Source of the DNA: Chloroflexota bacterium
Lineage (GTDB): Bacteria; Chloroflexota; Anaerolineae; UBA3071
Direction: 5' to 3'
Length of the DNA: 16,253 nucleotides
NCBI GenBank assembly: GCA_014383605.1
Contig: JACNHM010000287.1
Coordinates: 6,061-22,313, forward strand
Under the pieces are notes generated by a model that was not told the DNA's origin, ran no database searches, and saw only the letters and a list, made by a program, of their open reading frames with translations. The position numbers and the translations under genes were made by a program. Position 1 is the stretch's first letter. Each line of letters starts with the position of its first letter. Shown here piece by piece: positions 6,355 to 13,287 of this stretch.

Positions 6355-6385
6355 TCAGGTTCCAGGGTTTCAGGTTTCAGGTTCC
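6355..6385. repeat. short direct repeats in the nurA leader
   Basis: TCAGGTTCC occurs at 6355-6363 and 6377-6385, 22 bp apart, with a TCAGGTTT copy between them (6370-6377). The array occupies most of the predicted nurA 5' leader, between the transcription start near 6388 and the ATG at 6345. It could be a mini-repeat or part of a leader structure; nothing more is visible. Confidence 0.55.
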
Positions 6386-6394
6386 GCTGAGCCA

Positions 6395-6423
6395 ATTATA
6401 CCTCAGGTGGGGCTATGTGGCAA
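6395..6423 (-). promoter_or_regulatory. sigma70-type promoter for nurA
   Basis: On the minus strand, -35 TTGCCA (6423 to 6418), a 17-bp spacer and a perfect -10 TATAAT (6400 to 6395). The expected start is near 6388, about 43 bases before the nurA ATG. It lies back to back with the sbcD promoter, the two -35 boxes being 6 bp apart. Confidence 0.75.
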
Positions 6424-6429
6424 GCGATG

Positions 6430-6458
6430 TTGACAAAAACGTCTACTTGTCGTAAAAT
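6430..6458 (+). promoter_or_regulatory. sigma70-type promoter for sbcD
   Basis: TTGACA (6430-6435), a 17-bp spacer and TAAAAT (6453-6458), with the expected start near 6465. This start favours a downstream sbcD initiation codon with a proper ribosome site in the leader (AAAGGAGG at 6505-6512). The opposite-strand nurA promoter begins 6 bp to the left. Confidence 0.77.
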
Positions 6459-6523
6459 GGGGCAGCAACTGCTGCGTTCCTCGCCTACTGGCCGTGACGT
6501 GCCGAAAGGAGGCGGCTGAGGCC

Positions 6524-7762
6524 TTGATCCGCATTCTGCACTTCGCTGACCTGCACCTGGGGGTCGAAAACTACGGGCGGCTGGACCCGGCCACGGGTCT
6601 TTCCAGCCGCGCGGCCGACTTCCTGCGCGCTTTCGACAGCCTCGTGGAGTACGCGCTGACCGAGGAGGTTGATCTCGTCCTCTTCGCCGGCGACGCCTTC
6701 AAGACTCGCACGCCTTCGCCCACCTACCAGCGGGAGTTCGCCAGCCGCATCCGCCGCCTGGCCGTGGAGGCCTCCATCCCCACCTTTCTGCTGGTGGGCA
6801 ATCACGACCTGCCGCACGCCGCCGGCCGCGCCCACAGCATCGAGATCTTCCAGACGCTGGAGGTGGAAAACGTCTACGTGGCCCGCCAACCGGCGGCGCA
6901 GCGCATCGAGACCGGTCACGGGCCGGTGCAGATCGTGGCCCTGCCCTGGATCGTGCGCAGCGCCATCCTGACCAGGGAAGCCTACAAGGGCCACAATCTG
7001 GAGGAGATCAACGAGCTGATGCTCCGGCGGCTGGAGGAACTGCTGGTGACAGGGGAGAACAGCCTGGTGAGCCAGCTCGACCCGGACCTGCCCACCGTTC
7101 TCGTCGCGCACGGCACGGTGCAGGGGGCTGTCTACGGCTCCGAGCGCAGCGTGATGCTGGGCAGCGACCTCATCTTGCCCAAGAGCCTGATCCGCCATCC
7201 TGCCTTCGATTACGTGGCCCTGGGCCACATCCACAAGCATCAAGTTATTGGCGAGCGACCGCCGGCGGTCTATGCGGGCAGCCTGGAGCGTATTGACTTC
7301 GGCGAGGAGAAGGAGACCAAGGGCTTCGTCGTCGTGGACCTGGCGCGGGGAAGGGCCGAGTGGCGCTTCGTGCCCCTGGAGACGCGCCCCTTCGTCACCA
7401 TTCGCGTCGAGGCCACGGCCCCCGACCCCACGGGCCAGGTGCTGGCGGCCATCGAAGAGCAGGACATTGCCGACGCCGTGGTGCGGTTGCAGATCAAGCT
7501 GCCCGCCGCCGTCGAGCCCTCGTTGGACGAAAGGGCCATCCGCCAGGCGCTGGCGCCGGCCTTTTACGTGGCGGCGGTGGCCAAGGAAGTGGAGCGGCCC
7601 ACGCGGCTGCGCTTGGGCGGTCAGGAGACCATCGAGACCCTGACGCCGCGGGAGCTGCTGGCACGCTATCTCCAGGCCAGGCAAGTGCCCGCGGCGCGGG
7701 CAGATGTGTTGTTGCACTATGCCGACGAGCTATTCGTGGAGACAACCGAAAAGGGAGGATGA
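6524..7762 (+). CDS. sbcD: SbcD/Mre11-type DNA exonuclease
   Basis: This is a 412-residue calcineurin-fold nuclease that, with an SbcC/Rad50 ATPase, opens and trims double-strand DNA ends and hairpins. All metal-site motifs are present: D9-x-H11 in HFADLHLG, GD57 in LFAGDAF, GNHD (92-95), H196 in VAHGTVQGA, and GHIH (234-237). The C-terminal half carries the capping and partner-binding regions. Start choice: the TTG at 6524 follows AAAGGAGG by 11 bases and begins just before the first motif. The in-frame GTG at 6494 would place that ribosome site inside the coding region and has none of its own. It diverges from nurA, and the next gene follows without a gap. No sbcC is next to it, which is unusual. 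Confidence 0.9.
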   Translation: MIRILHFADLHLGVENYGRLDPATGLSSRAADFLRAFDSLVEYALTEEVDLVLFAGDAFKTRTPSPTYQREFASRIRRLAVEASIPTFLLVGNHDLPHAAGRAHSIEIFQTLEVENVYVARQPAAQRIETGHGPVQIVALPWIVRSAILTREAYKGHNLEEINELMLRRLEELLVTGENSLVSQLDPDLPTVLVAHGTVQGAVYGSERSVMLGSDLILPKSLIRHPAFDYVALGHIHKHQVIGERPPAVYAGSLERIDFGEEKETKGFVVVDLARGRAEWRFVPLETRPFVTIRVEATAPDPTGQVLAAIEEQDIADAVVRLQIKLPAAVEPSLDERAIRQALAPAFYVAAVAKEVERPTRLRLGGQETIETLTPRELLARYLQARQVPAARADVLLHYADELFVETTEKGG

Positions 7763-7764
7763 CC

Positions 7765-9891
7765 ATGACCTCGTTTCAGACGACCGTGGGGCAACTGGGC
7801 ATGGCGGGTGGCGTGCGCCAGTCCCGCGTGGCCAACGCCAGGGCCGTGGAGCCGACGGTGACGGACCGGCAGGGGCAGCGCAAAGGCCATCTCTACGTCC
7901 TGGCCGAACTACAGGATGCACCGCCGGCGCGCCGACAGCTCTACCGCCAGATGCTGAACGTGATCCAGCGCGTCTACTACGAAGCGCCCAGCAGCGTCAC
8001 CGCGGCCTTGCAGCAGGCCATAGGGGAGGCGCATCGGCTCTTGCAGGAAGCTGGAGCCACGGGCGGCGTGAGTTGCGTCGTTCTGCGAGATGGCGACATC
8101 TACATCGCCCAGGCCGGCCCGGCCCTGGTGGTGATCGCTCATCCTCAGGTCGTGCAGCTTTTCCCGGACTCGCTGGAGCGGTACGACCTGCCGCTGGGCG
8201 GCAGGGTGCCCCCCGACGTCGGGTTGTTCCACACCCCCGTGGAAACGGGCACCACCATCGTGCTGGCCGAGAGCGGTTGGCTGTCCTCCATCGAGCCCCG
8301 GATGCTGGCCGGGGCGGCGACGGTTCCCACCGTCTCCGGCGTGCTGGATGTCTTGCAGGGGGTGGCCGGCGGGTCTGACCTCTCGGCGCTGGTGGTGGGA
8401 TTGGGCGTGGCTGCTGGCGCGCCGGCATTGCGAGAAGTAGGGGCATGGGCTGAAGAAGCTGAGGAAGCGGAAGAGGAGGCCCTCTACGAGGACGAGGTTG
8501 TCGAGAGAGAGTGGGAAGAGCTTCCTGGTGAGCAGCTAGAACCAGGCCGGGCAGCCGGCGATGTGGCCCGCGGGATCGGCAAGGGGTTGGCGACGGCCAC
8601 CACTCGGCTGGCGGAAGGGGCCAGGTCGCTGGGCGAGCGGATGCTGCCGGAGGCGGAGCCGGCCGCGCCGCGGCGGCGGGCGCGCCGTCAGGCACGGGGC
8701 GAGGAGCGTCGTCGTTCCCGCTGGCCGGTGATCGCCGCCTTGGCCATCCCCCTGCTGGTGGCGTTGGTGGCTTTGGCCGTCTGGTGGCAGCGCGGCTGGG
8801 AGCAGCAAAAGCAACTCGATGAGTTGATGCAGGGAGCCATTGCGGCCTGGAACACGGCGGAGGAGACAGAAGACGAGACCACCGCTCGCGGGCAACTGCA
8901 CCATGCTGAAGAGCGTGTCCTGGCGGCGTTGGCCCTCAAGCCCGGCCACGCGGAATCCCTGAAGCTGTACGAGCAGATTCAGGAGAAGTTGGATCGCGTC
9001 AACCGCGTGGTGCTCTTGCCTATGCTGATGCCCTTGCAGCAATACTCGGGCATGGGACGGGAGCTGGGCCGCGTGCTGGTGCAGGGACAGAACGTCTTCG
9101 TGCTCGATCGGGGGAAGGATGAGATCTATCAGTATCAGTTGGATGCGGAATTGCCCGACCTGGCACAGGCAGTGGGAGAGGGGCCGGTGATCTACAAGGG
9201 ACAGCAGGCGGGCGAGGTGGCCGTGAGCGATATGGCGGACATGACCTGGCTGGCGGCGTCGGGCTATCAGGCCAAAAGCGGCTTGCTGGTGCTCGATCAG
9301 TCGTGGCGGCTGTTCCTGAGTGAGGTCTCGGGCATGTGGGAGCCGGCTCGCTTGCCTGTGACGCCACCTGAGCAGTGGCGCTATCCGCAGTCGGTGGAAA
9401 CCTACCTGGGCAACTTCTACGTGCTGGACCCTTCGCGGAACCAGATCTTCCGCTACGCGCCGAGCGGCGAGGGCTACGAAGAACCTCCCACCACCTACTT
9501 CGAAGAAGATGCCCTGGTCAACCTGGGCGGCGTGGCCGACGTGGCCATCAGCAGCGAACCCTGCGGCGGCTACGTCTATCTCCTGTACCGCAACGGCGTG
9601 CTGACCAAATACGCCCGCGGCGCGCCAGAGCCTTTCGAGCCCCAGGTTCCGGACAAACGGCTGCAAGATACCCCGGCCTTCTTCTCCGGCCCGGAGGAGT
9701 GTCACCTGTACGTGGCCGACGTGGGCAACAGCCGCATCGTCGAATTGAATGCCGACGGTGGGTTCGTGCGCCAGTACCGCCTGGCCGAGGGGGAGACGTT
9801 GCGCTTCGTGCGCAGCCTCTTCGTGGACGAGATCAACGACGCCTTCTACATCCTCACCGGCGACGCGCTGTACCGCACGCCGATTCCGTAG
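7765..9891 (+). CDS. membrane protein: degenerate PP2C-like domain, one TM helix, beta-propeller
   Basis: This is a 708-residue protein of no named family. Residues 1 to about 190 resemble a PP2C (PPM) phosphatase fold: GHLYVLAELQD (41-51) takes the place of the family's V-A-D-G-M-G-G, and DIYIAQAGPA (111-120) takes the place of the A-H-x-G-D-S-R strand. The metal-binding aspartates are therefore absent and catalysis is unlikely. An acidic linker (about 225-255, EEAEEAEEEA), a basic stretch (about 292-318) and one membrane helix (about 320-343) follow. After a short helical region come about six propeller-like repeats, including VFVLDRGKDEIYQY, FYVLDPSRNQIFRY and LYVADVGNSRIVEL. The ATG at 7765 has GGGAGG 6 bases upstream; an in-frame ATG at 7759 overlaps the sbcD stop but lacks spacing. 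The likely topology is cytosolic N-terminus and external propeller, suggesting a sensor or scaffold. Confidence 0.8.
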   Translation: MTSFQTTVGQLGMAGGVRQSRVANARAVEPTVTDRQGQRKGHLYVLAELQDAPPARRQLYRQMLNVIQRVYYEAPSSVTAALQQAIGEAHRLLQEAGATGGVSCVVLRDGDIYIAQAGPALVVIAHPQVVQLFPDSLERYDLPLGGRVPPDVGLFHTPVETGTTIVLAESGWLSSIEPRMLAGAATVPTVSGVLDVLQGVAGGSDLSALVVGLGVAAGAPALREVGAWAEEAEEAEEEALYEDEVVEREWEELPGEQLEPGRAAGDVARGIGKGLATATTRLAEGARSLGERMLPEAEPAAPRRRARRQARGEERRRSRWPVIAALAIPLLVALVALAVWWQRGWEQQKQLDELMQGAIAAWNTAEETEDETTARGQLHHAEERVLAALALKPGHAESLKLYEQIQEKLDRVNRVVLLPMLMPLQQYSGMGRELGRVLVQGQNVFVLDRGKDEIYQYQLDAELPDLAQAVGEGPVIYKGQQAGEVAVSDMADMTWLAASGYQAKSGLLVLDQSWRLFLSEVSGMWEPARLPVTPPEQWRYPQSVETYLGNFYVLDPSRNQIFRYAPSGEGYEEPPTTYFEEDALVNLGGVADVAISSEPCGGYVYLLYRNGVLTKYARGAPEPFEPQVPDKRLQDTPAFFSGPEECHLYVADVGNSRIVELNADGGFVRQYRLAEGETLRFVRSLFVDEINDAFYILTGDALYRTPIP

Positions 9892-9926
9892 AGACCGAAA
9901 GCTTACTCTTCGTCGGAGGAAGGGAC

Positions 9927-10775
9927 ATGGGAGTACGCATCATCACCGATACGAGTTGTGATCTGCCGCCGCATCTGGAAGACGAACTGCGGGAGCTTGG
10001 CGTCGTCATCGTTCCCTTCCTCTTCTTCTTCGGGCTCGAGGAATGTACGGACAAGTCCATCTCCATGCAGGAGTTCCTGGTCAGAGCCGAGAAGGTCTGG
10101 CCGACGACCTCGGTGCCTTCGACGGGATCTTTTGTGAAGGCCTTCCGTGACTGTGTGGAGGCCGGCGATCAGGTGGTCTGCATGACCATCACCAGCAACC
10201 ACAGCGCCACCTTCTCTGCAGCTATGTCGGCCAGCCAGCAGTTCGCCCCTGGGCAGGTGACCGTGCTGGATTCCAGGTCGCTGTCTGTCGGCCAGGGCTT
10301 GCTGGTGCTTGCCGCCGCCCGCGCCGCCAGCGAAGGGCGAAGCCCCGAAGAGATCGTGCAGGCGGTTGACGAACTGCGCCAGCGGCTGCACGTGTTCATT
10401 GCCTTGGACACAGTGGAGTACCTGGTCAGGGGAGGCAGGGCCAGCCGGCTGAGCGGAGTCATGGCCGGGCTGCTGAGGATCAGACCCATTCTGACGCTGC
10501 TGGATGGCGAACTGACACTGCTGGACAGATCGCGGGGAAGGAAGGCGGCCAAGCAGAAGCTGATTGACCTGGCCAACGGTTGTCTCCCGGCTGCGACCTT
10601 GGGCGTCGCGCACATCGCCTGTGAGGAGGAGGCCAAGGGATTCGTCTCGGAGATCGCTTCGCAAACCGGCTTTCCTGAAGAGGCGATCTTTCTGGCCGAA
10701 ACGGGCATGATCATCGCTACCCATGGCGGGCCGGGGACGCTGGGCATCGTGGTGGTCTCGGAGCCGAATCCGTGA
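9927..10775 (+). CDS. DegV family protein (fatty-acid binding, FakB-like)
   Basis: This is a 282-residue DegV-family protein. Members bind a fatty acid in a deep cleft and can present it to a fatty-acid kinase (FakA). Visible family features are the N-terminal VRIITDTSCDLPP, the TTSVPSTGSF loop with its conserved T/S-S-x-P-S, LDSRSLSVGQG, and YLVRGGRASRLSGVMAGLL followed by RIRPIL. The C-terminus has THGGPGTLGIVV in place of the usual T-x-x-G-P-G-x-x-G. The ATG has a GGAGGAAGG ribosome site. It starts 35 bases after the propeller protein and its TGA overlaps the ATG of the decayed threonine synthase gene. No fakA-like gene is in the window, so lipid handling is inferred from the family only. 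Confidence 0.9.
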   Translation: MGVRIITDTSCDLPPHLEDELRELGVVIVPFLFFFGLEECTDKSISMQEFLVRAEKVWPTTSVPSTGSFVKAFRDCVEAGDQVVCMTITSNHSATFSAAMSASQQFAPGQVTVLDSRSLSVGQGLLVLAAARAASEGRSPEEIVQAVDELRQRLHVFIALDTVEYLVRGGRASRLSGVMAGLLRIRPILTLLDGELTLLDRSRGRKAAKQKLIDLANGCLPAATLGVAHIACEEEAKGFVSEIASQTGFPEEAIFLAETGMIIATHGGPGTLGIVVVSEPNP

Positions 10776-11121
10776 TGAGCTTCCTTTCGCATCTGCAATG
10801 CGCCCTCTGCGGCCAGGAACTGGAAGCCGACCGGGTCTGGAATCTCTGCCCCACGTGCGATAAGCCGCTGCTGTGGGTGACTTCCTGATTCTGCGCACCT
10901 TGCGCGAGAGCGGCGGCACAGCTATCGCCGTCTCCGATGAGGAGATCATGGCGGCGGTCCATCTCGTCGGCCGCACCCAGGAGATCTTCGTTGGCCCCGA
11001 AGGGGCGGCCACGCTGGCGGCCTTCCAGCGGCTTCGGAACCAGGGTTGGATCGGCGACGATGAGACGGTCGTTCTGTTCAACACGGGCAGTGGACTCAAG
11101 TATGCGCATCTTTGGGCCTGA
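10775..11121 (+). pseudogene. thrC: threonine synthase remnant with internal deletion
   Basis: Two pieces of one threonine synthase are joined out of frame. The first frame (10775-10888, 37 codons) encodes a zinc ribbon with C9, C12, C25 and C28, ending D-K-P-L-L, as at the start of many threonine synthases. A stop then follows. The second frame (from about 10873 to 11121) encodes a C-terminal end: GDFLILRTLRESGGTAIAVS, then VGPEGAATLAAFQRL and VVLFNTGSGLKY, all typical of the family. The usual protein is about 390-420 residues, so roughly 280 are missing, including the PLP-binding lysine. The junction lies around 10871-10876. The ATG overlaps the degV stop (TGATG). It cannot make threonine. 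A short zinc-ribbon peptide could still be translated, but no function can be assigned. Confidence 0.85.
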
Positions 11122-11144
11122 AGGAGAGTGAAGTCTCCTTCAGG
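11117..11144 (+). terminator. perfect 11-bp hairpin after the thrC remnant
   Basis: CCTGAAGGAGA (11117-11127) and TCTCCTTCAGG (11134-11144) form a perfect stem with a 6-base loop, overlapping the thrC remnant's stop. No U-tract follows, so it is not a standard intrinsic terminator. The right arm can also pair with the AGGAGA in the ribosome site of the next gene. Confidence 0.5.
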
Positions 11145-11154
11145 ATCTGGATTG

Positions 11155-11170
11155 CCGCCCGAATGGGCGG
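11155..11170 (+). repeat. second short hairpin, CCGCCC-GAAT-GGGCGG
   Basis: A perfect 6-bp GC stem with a GAAT tetraloop lies between the first hairpin and the ribosome site of the EF-Tu-like gene. Together with 11117-11144 it makes a structured leader of about 70 bases. Confidence 0.5.
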
Positions 11171-11192
11171 GACCGAGGGAGGAGGAGAGGCC

Positions 11193-11450
11193 ATGGCCTG
11201 GAAAGAGGTCGGCAAAGTCATTCACTACTTCAACCGCCTTCAGGTGGCGGGCGTGCGGCTGACTGACCGGCTGCAGGTGGGGGATCACATCTACATCCTG
11301 GGACACACCAGCGATTTCGAGCAGGATGTGGCCTCCATGCAGTTGGATCACCAGCCGATTGAGGTGGGGAAAAAGGGGCAGGAGATCGGTTTGCTGGTGG
11401 TGGAGCGAGCCCGCCGCGGGGACACGGTCTACAAAGCCGGAGAGGAATAG
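11193..11450 (+). CDS. translation elongation factor-like small protein (EF-Tu domain 2-like barrel)
   Basis: This is an 85-residue stand-alone beta-barrel protein. The pattern VGKVIHYFNRLQVAGVRL, then LQVGDHIYILGHTSDFEQ, then VASMQLDHQPIE and GQEIGLLV matches domain 2 of translational GTPases, a fold also found at the end of U32 peptidases. It has no GTPase domain. The ATG at 11193 (start MAWKEVGKVI) is preceded by GGAGGAGAGG. An in-frame upstream start at 11112 would lie inside the thrC remnant and read through both hairpins, so it is rejected. Proteins of this kind are annotated as elongation factor-like, but the cellular role is not known to me. It ends 11 bases before mutM and probably shares its transcript. 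Confidence 0.78.
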   Translation: MAWKEVGKVIHYFNRLQVAGVRLTDRLQVGDHIYILGHTSDFEQDVASMQLDHQPIEVGKKGQEIGLLVVERARRGDTVYKAGEE

Positions 11451-11461
11451 ACGCAGGCTTC

Positions 11462-12286
11462 ATGCCGGAACTGCCGGAAGTCGAGACCATCGTCAACCAA
11501 CTCCGGCCCTGTTTGCGGGGACGGCAGATCGAGGCTGTCTGGGTCGGCTGGGAGCGGATCGTGGACCGGCCGCCCGCCGAGGAGTTTCGCCGGCGGCTGC
11601 AGGGGCAAACCTTCGTCGCTGCGGAGCGACGGGGTAAGTTCTTGCTCTTTCCCTTGCGCAGCGGCGACACGCTGCTCGTTCACCTGCGCATGACGGGCCG
11701 TCTGTTGTTGCAGCCGTGCGACGTCGAGCTGGATCAGCACACGCACGCCGTGTTGACCCTCGATGACGGCCAGCGGTTGCATTACCGCGATCCGCGCAAG
11801 TTCGGGCGGCTCTACCTGGTGGACGATCCGCAGGAGGTGGTAGGCCGGCTGGGGCCGGAGCCGTTGGCGGCGGATTTCGACGCCACAGCGCTAGCGGCGC
11901 AGCTTGCTGACCAGCGGGCCAGAATCAAATCCCTGCTCCTCGACCAGCGGGTCCTGGCCGGCCTGGGCAACATATACGCCGACGAAGCTCTCTTCCGCGC
12001 CGCTATCCATCCCCTGCGCCTGGGCCAGAGCCTGGCCGCCGAGGAGATTGCCCGGCTGCACGCTGCCGTGCGGGCGGTGCTGAGCGAAGCCATCGCCGCG
12101 CAGGGCAGCACGCTGCGGGACTATCGCTCGGCTTCGGGGCAGTCGGGACGTTTCCAGGAGCAGTTGCAGGTGTTCCGCCGCCAGGGCGAATCCTGCCCCC
12201 GCTGCGGCACGGTGCTGGAACGCATCCGCGTGGGCGGCCGCAGCACGCACTTCTGTCCCCGCTGCCAGTCAGCCGATGGAGGATAG
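11462..12286 (+). CDS. mutM: formamidopyrimidine-DNA glycosylase (Fpg/MutM)
   Basis: This is a 274-residue bifunctional glycosylase/AP lyase that removes 8-oxoguanine and formamidopyrimidines in base-excision repair. After Met removal the catalytic Pro is P2 and the acid is E3 (MPELPEVETI). The conserved lysine is K59 in RRGKFLLF, and HLRMTGR (74-80) supplies intercalating residues. YRDPRKFGRLYL, then GLGNIYADEALF (167-178) with N170 form the helix-two-turn-helix. The zinc finger has C245, C248, C265 and C268, with the DNA-binding arginine at R260 in GGRSTHF. All key residues are present and the length is normal. The ribosome site is weak. It follows the EF-Tu-like gene by 11 bases and is followed by a strong hairpin. 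Confidence 0.96.
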   Translation: MPELPEVETIVNQLRPCLRGRQIEAVWVGWERIVDRPPAEEFRRRLQGQTFVAAERRGKFLLFPLRSGDTLLVHLRMTGRLLLQPCDVELDQHTHAVLTLDDGQRLHYRDPRKFGRLYLVDDPQEVVGRLGPEPLAADFDATALAAQLADQRARIKSLLLDQRVLAGLGNIYADEALFRAAIHPLRLGQSLAAEEIARLHAAVRAVLSEAIAAQGSTLRDYRSASGQSGRFQEQLQVFRRQGESCPRCGTVLERIRVGGRSTHFCPRCQSADGG

Positions 12287-12288
12287 GC

Positions 12289-12333
12289 CAGCGGAAAAGC
12301 GGAAGGAGCGGATTCCTTTGCGCTTTTCCGCTG
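12289..12333. terminator. bidirectional hairpin between convergent mutM and the YtxH-like gene
   Basis: A perfect 13-bp stem (12289-12301 with 12321-12333) encloses a small bulge and an inner 5-bp stem (12303-12307 with 12314-12318), with a 6-base loop. It starts 3 bases after the mutM stop and ends 2 bases before the stop codon of the opposite gene, so it can serve both directions. It has no clear T-run of its own. Confidence 0.65.
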
Positions 12334-12334
12334 A

Positions 12335-12568
12335 TTACATTTGCTCCGGTGCAACGGGCCGCAAGCGCTTGGCCTCGGCGAACTGCCGCTGCAGCTCCGC
12401 CCGCCGCTCGGCAGCGGCTTGCTGTCCCTCTTCGATGACCGCCTGCAGCCGCTGGCGCAGCGTGCGGCGCAGCTCGTCGCCCGATGCGGGGGCCAGCATG
12501 ATGCCCGCCACCGCGCCGACGAGCATGCCCGTGGTGAATCCGGTCAGAAAGCGGATGACTTTGCCCAT
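12335..12568 (-). CDS. YtxH-like small membrane protein
   Basis: This is a 77-residue protein with one N-terminal membrane segment. It matches the YtxH-like/gas-vesicle-like small protein pattern: a short basic start (MGKVIRF), then FTTGMLVGAVAGIMLAPASG with its characteristic G-x-x-x-G and L-A-P-x-S/T-G, then a long charged amphipathic helix (residues 31 to about 70). The family is linked to envelope and stress functions, but no specific role is known for this one. The ATG has AGGAGAAAG about 6 bases upstream. It stands alone on the minus strand, convergent with mutM and divergent from the hypothetical gene at 12634. Confidence 0.82.
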   Translation of the reverse strand: MGKVIRFLTGFTTGMLVGAVAGIMLAPASGDELRRTLRQRLQAVIEEGQQAAAERRAELQRQFAEAKRLRPVAPEQM

Positions 12569-12633
12569 GGTCTTTCTCCTGCCTGAAATCTGCTGAGTTG
12601 CCAGCTACCCTATCTTAACACAGAACAGCGCCC

Positions 12634-13287
12634 ATGCCCAAACGGAACCCCCCACATCGAGAGGACGAGCACGCGGCCGCGCGGCGGGCCCTGACGCGGG
12701 CCAAGCTGCACCTGGTGCCCGGCGCGCTGGCGCGGGTGGGCACGGCGGTCAGCGAGCGCTTCGACAATCCCTGGGCCGCCGTGGAGGCGCTCACGCGGCA
12801 ACTGCGCCCCTTTCCCAGTGGGCTGTTGCGTTTCTGGGCCGCGCAGGAACGAGGACACGTGCTCATCGGCCCGCGGGACGGCGGCTACGTGCCGGGGCCG
12901 CAGCCGTGCGGGCGGCGCACGCTGGATGGCGTGGCGCACGTGGCCCTGGCCGACCTGGCGGCGACCAACGATCGCCCGCGGGTGCTGATCGGCCATCTGC
13001 TGGATCACCTGCTGGGCTGCGGCGGCGCTGACGAGGGGGCCTGGCTTTCCGACGGCGGCGGCATCACGCTCCGCTGGCAGGAGGTGGGGCAGCGGGTGAG
13101 GGAGCTTTTCGCCCTGGGCTATGGTCAGAGCGAGGCGGCGCAGAGCGATGCGCACGTCTACCTCGCCGAGGGGCTGGCGGCCTATTGCCGCGAACGGCGA
13201 GCCTTCAACACCGCCGACCCCTTGCTGGAACGGCTGCTGCGCCACACGGTGATGGCCGACGCTTTCTGGCTTTCCGAGGAGGAGTGA
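12634..13287 (+). CDS. unrecognised conserved-looking protein coupled to a phosphoesterase
   Basis: This is a 217-residue protein that I do not recognise. It is basic at the N-terminus (MPKRNPPHRE, then repeated R/K), has no signal peptide or membrane segment, and carries glycine- and leucine-rich stretches in the middle. Visible oddities are HVALADLAATNDRP, an H-x-x-x-H segment in IGHLLDHLLG, and a C-terminal AHVYLAEGLAAYCRERR that could be helical. There is no HExxH or other clear catalytic motif. No ribosome site precedes the ATG, so the transcript may be nearly leaderless. Its TGA overlaps the ATG of the metallophosphoesterase (TGATG), and GAGGAGGAG at its end serves that gene, so the two are co-translated and perhaps work together. 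Codon usage matches its neighbours. Confidence 0.7.
   Translation: MPKRNPPHREDEHAAARRALTRAKLHLVPGALARVGTAVSERFDNPWAAVEALTRQLRPFPSGLLRFWAAQERGHVLIGPRDGGYVPGPQPCGRRTLDGVAHVALADLAATNDRPRVLIGHLLDHLLGCGGADEGAWLSDGGGITLRWQEVGQRVRELFALGYGQSEAAQSDAHVYLAEGLAAYCRERRAFNTADPLLERLLRHTVMADAFWLSEEE

Noticed and set aside
6485..7717. A 410-codon open frame on the minus strand
   Set aside because: It is antisense to sbcD, which has every expected catalytic motif, and its translation is His/Gln/Gly-rich with no domain.
8536..9705. A 389-codon open frame on the minus strand
   Set aside because: It is antisense to the PP2C-like/propeller gene, whose membrane helix and propeller repeats are coherent. The antisense product shows no domain.
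9903..11351. A 482-codon open frame on the minus strand
   Set aside because: It lies opposite degV, the thrC remnant and the EF-Tu-like gene, whose families are recognisable. The translation is low-complexity, Arg/Pro/Gln-rich, typical of antisense frames in GC-rich DNA.
12598..12616. A TTGCCA plus TATCTT promoter for the gene at 12634
   Set aside because: The spacer is only 7 bp, too short for a sigma70 promoter.
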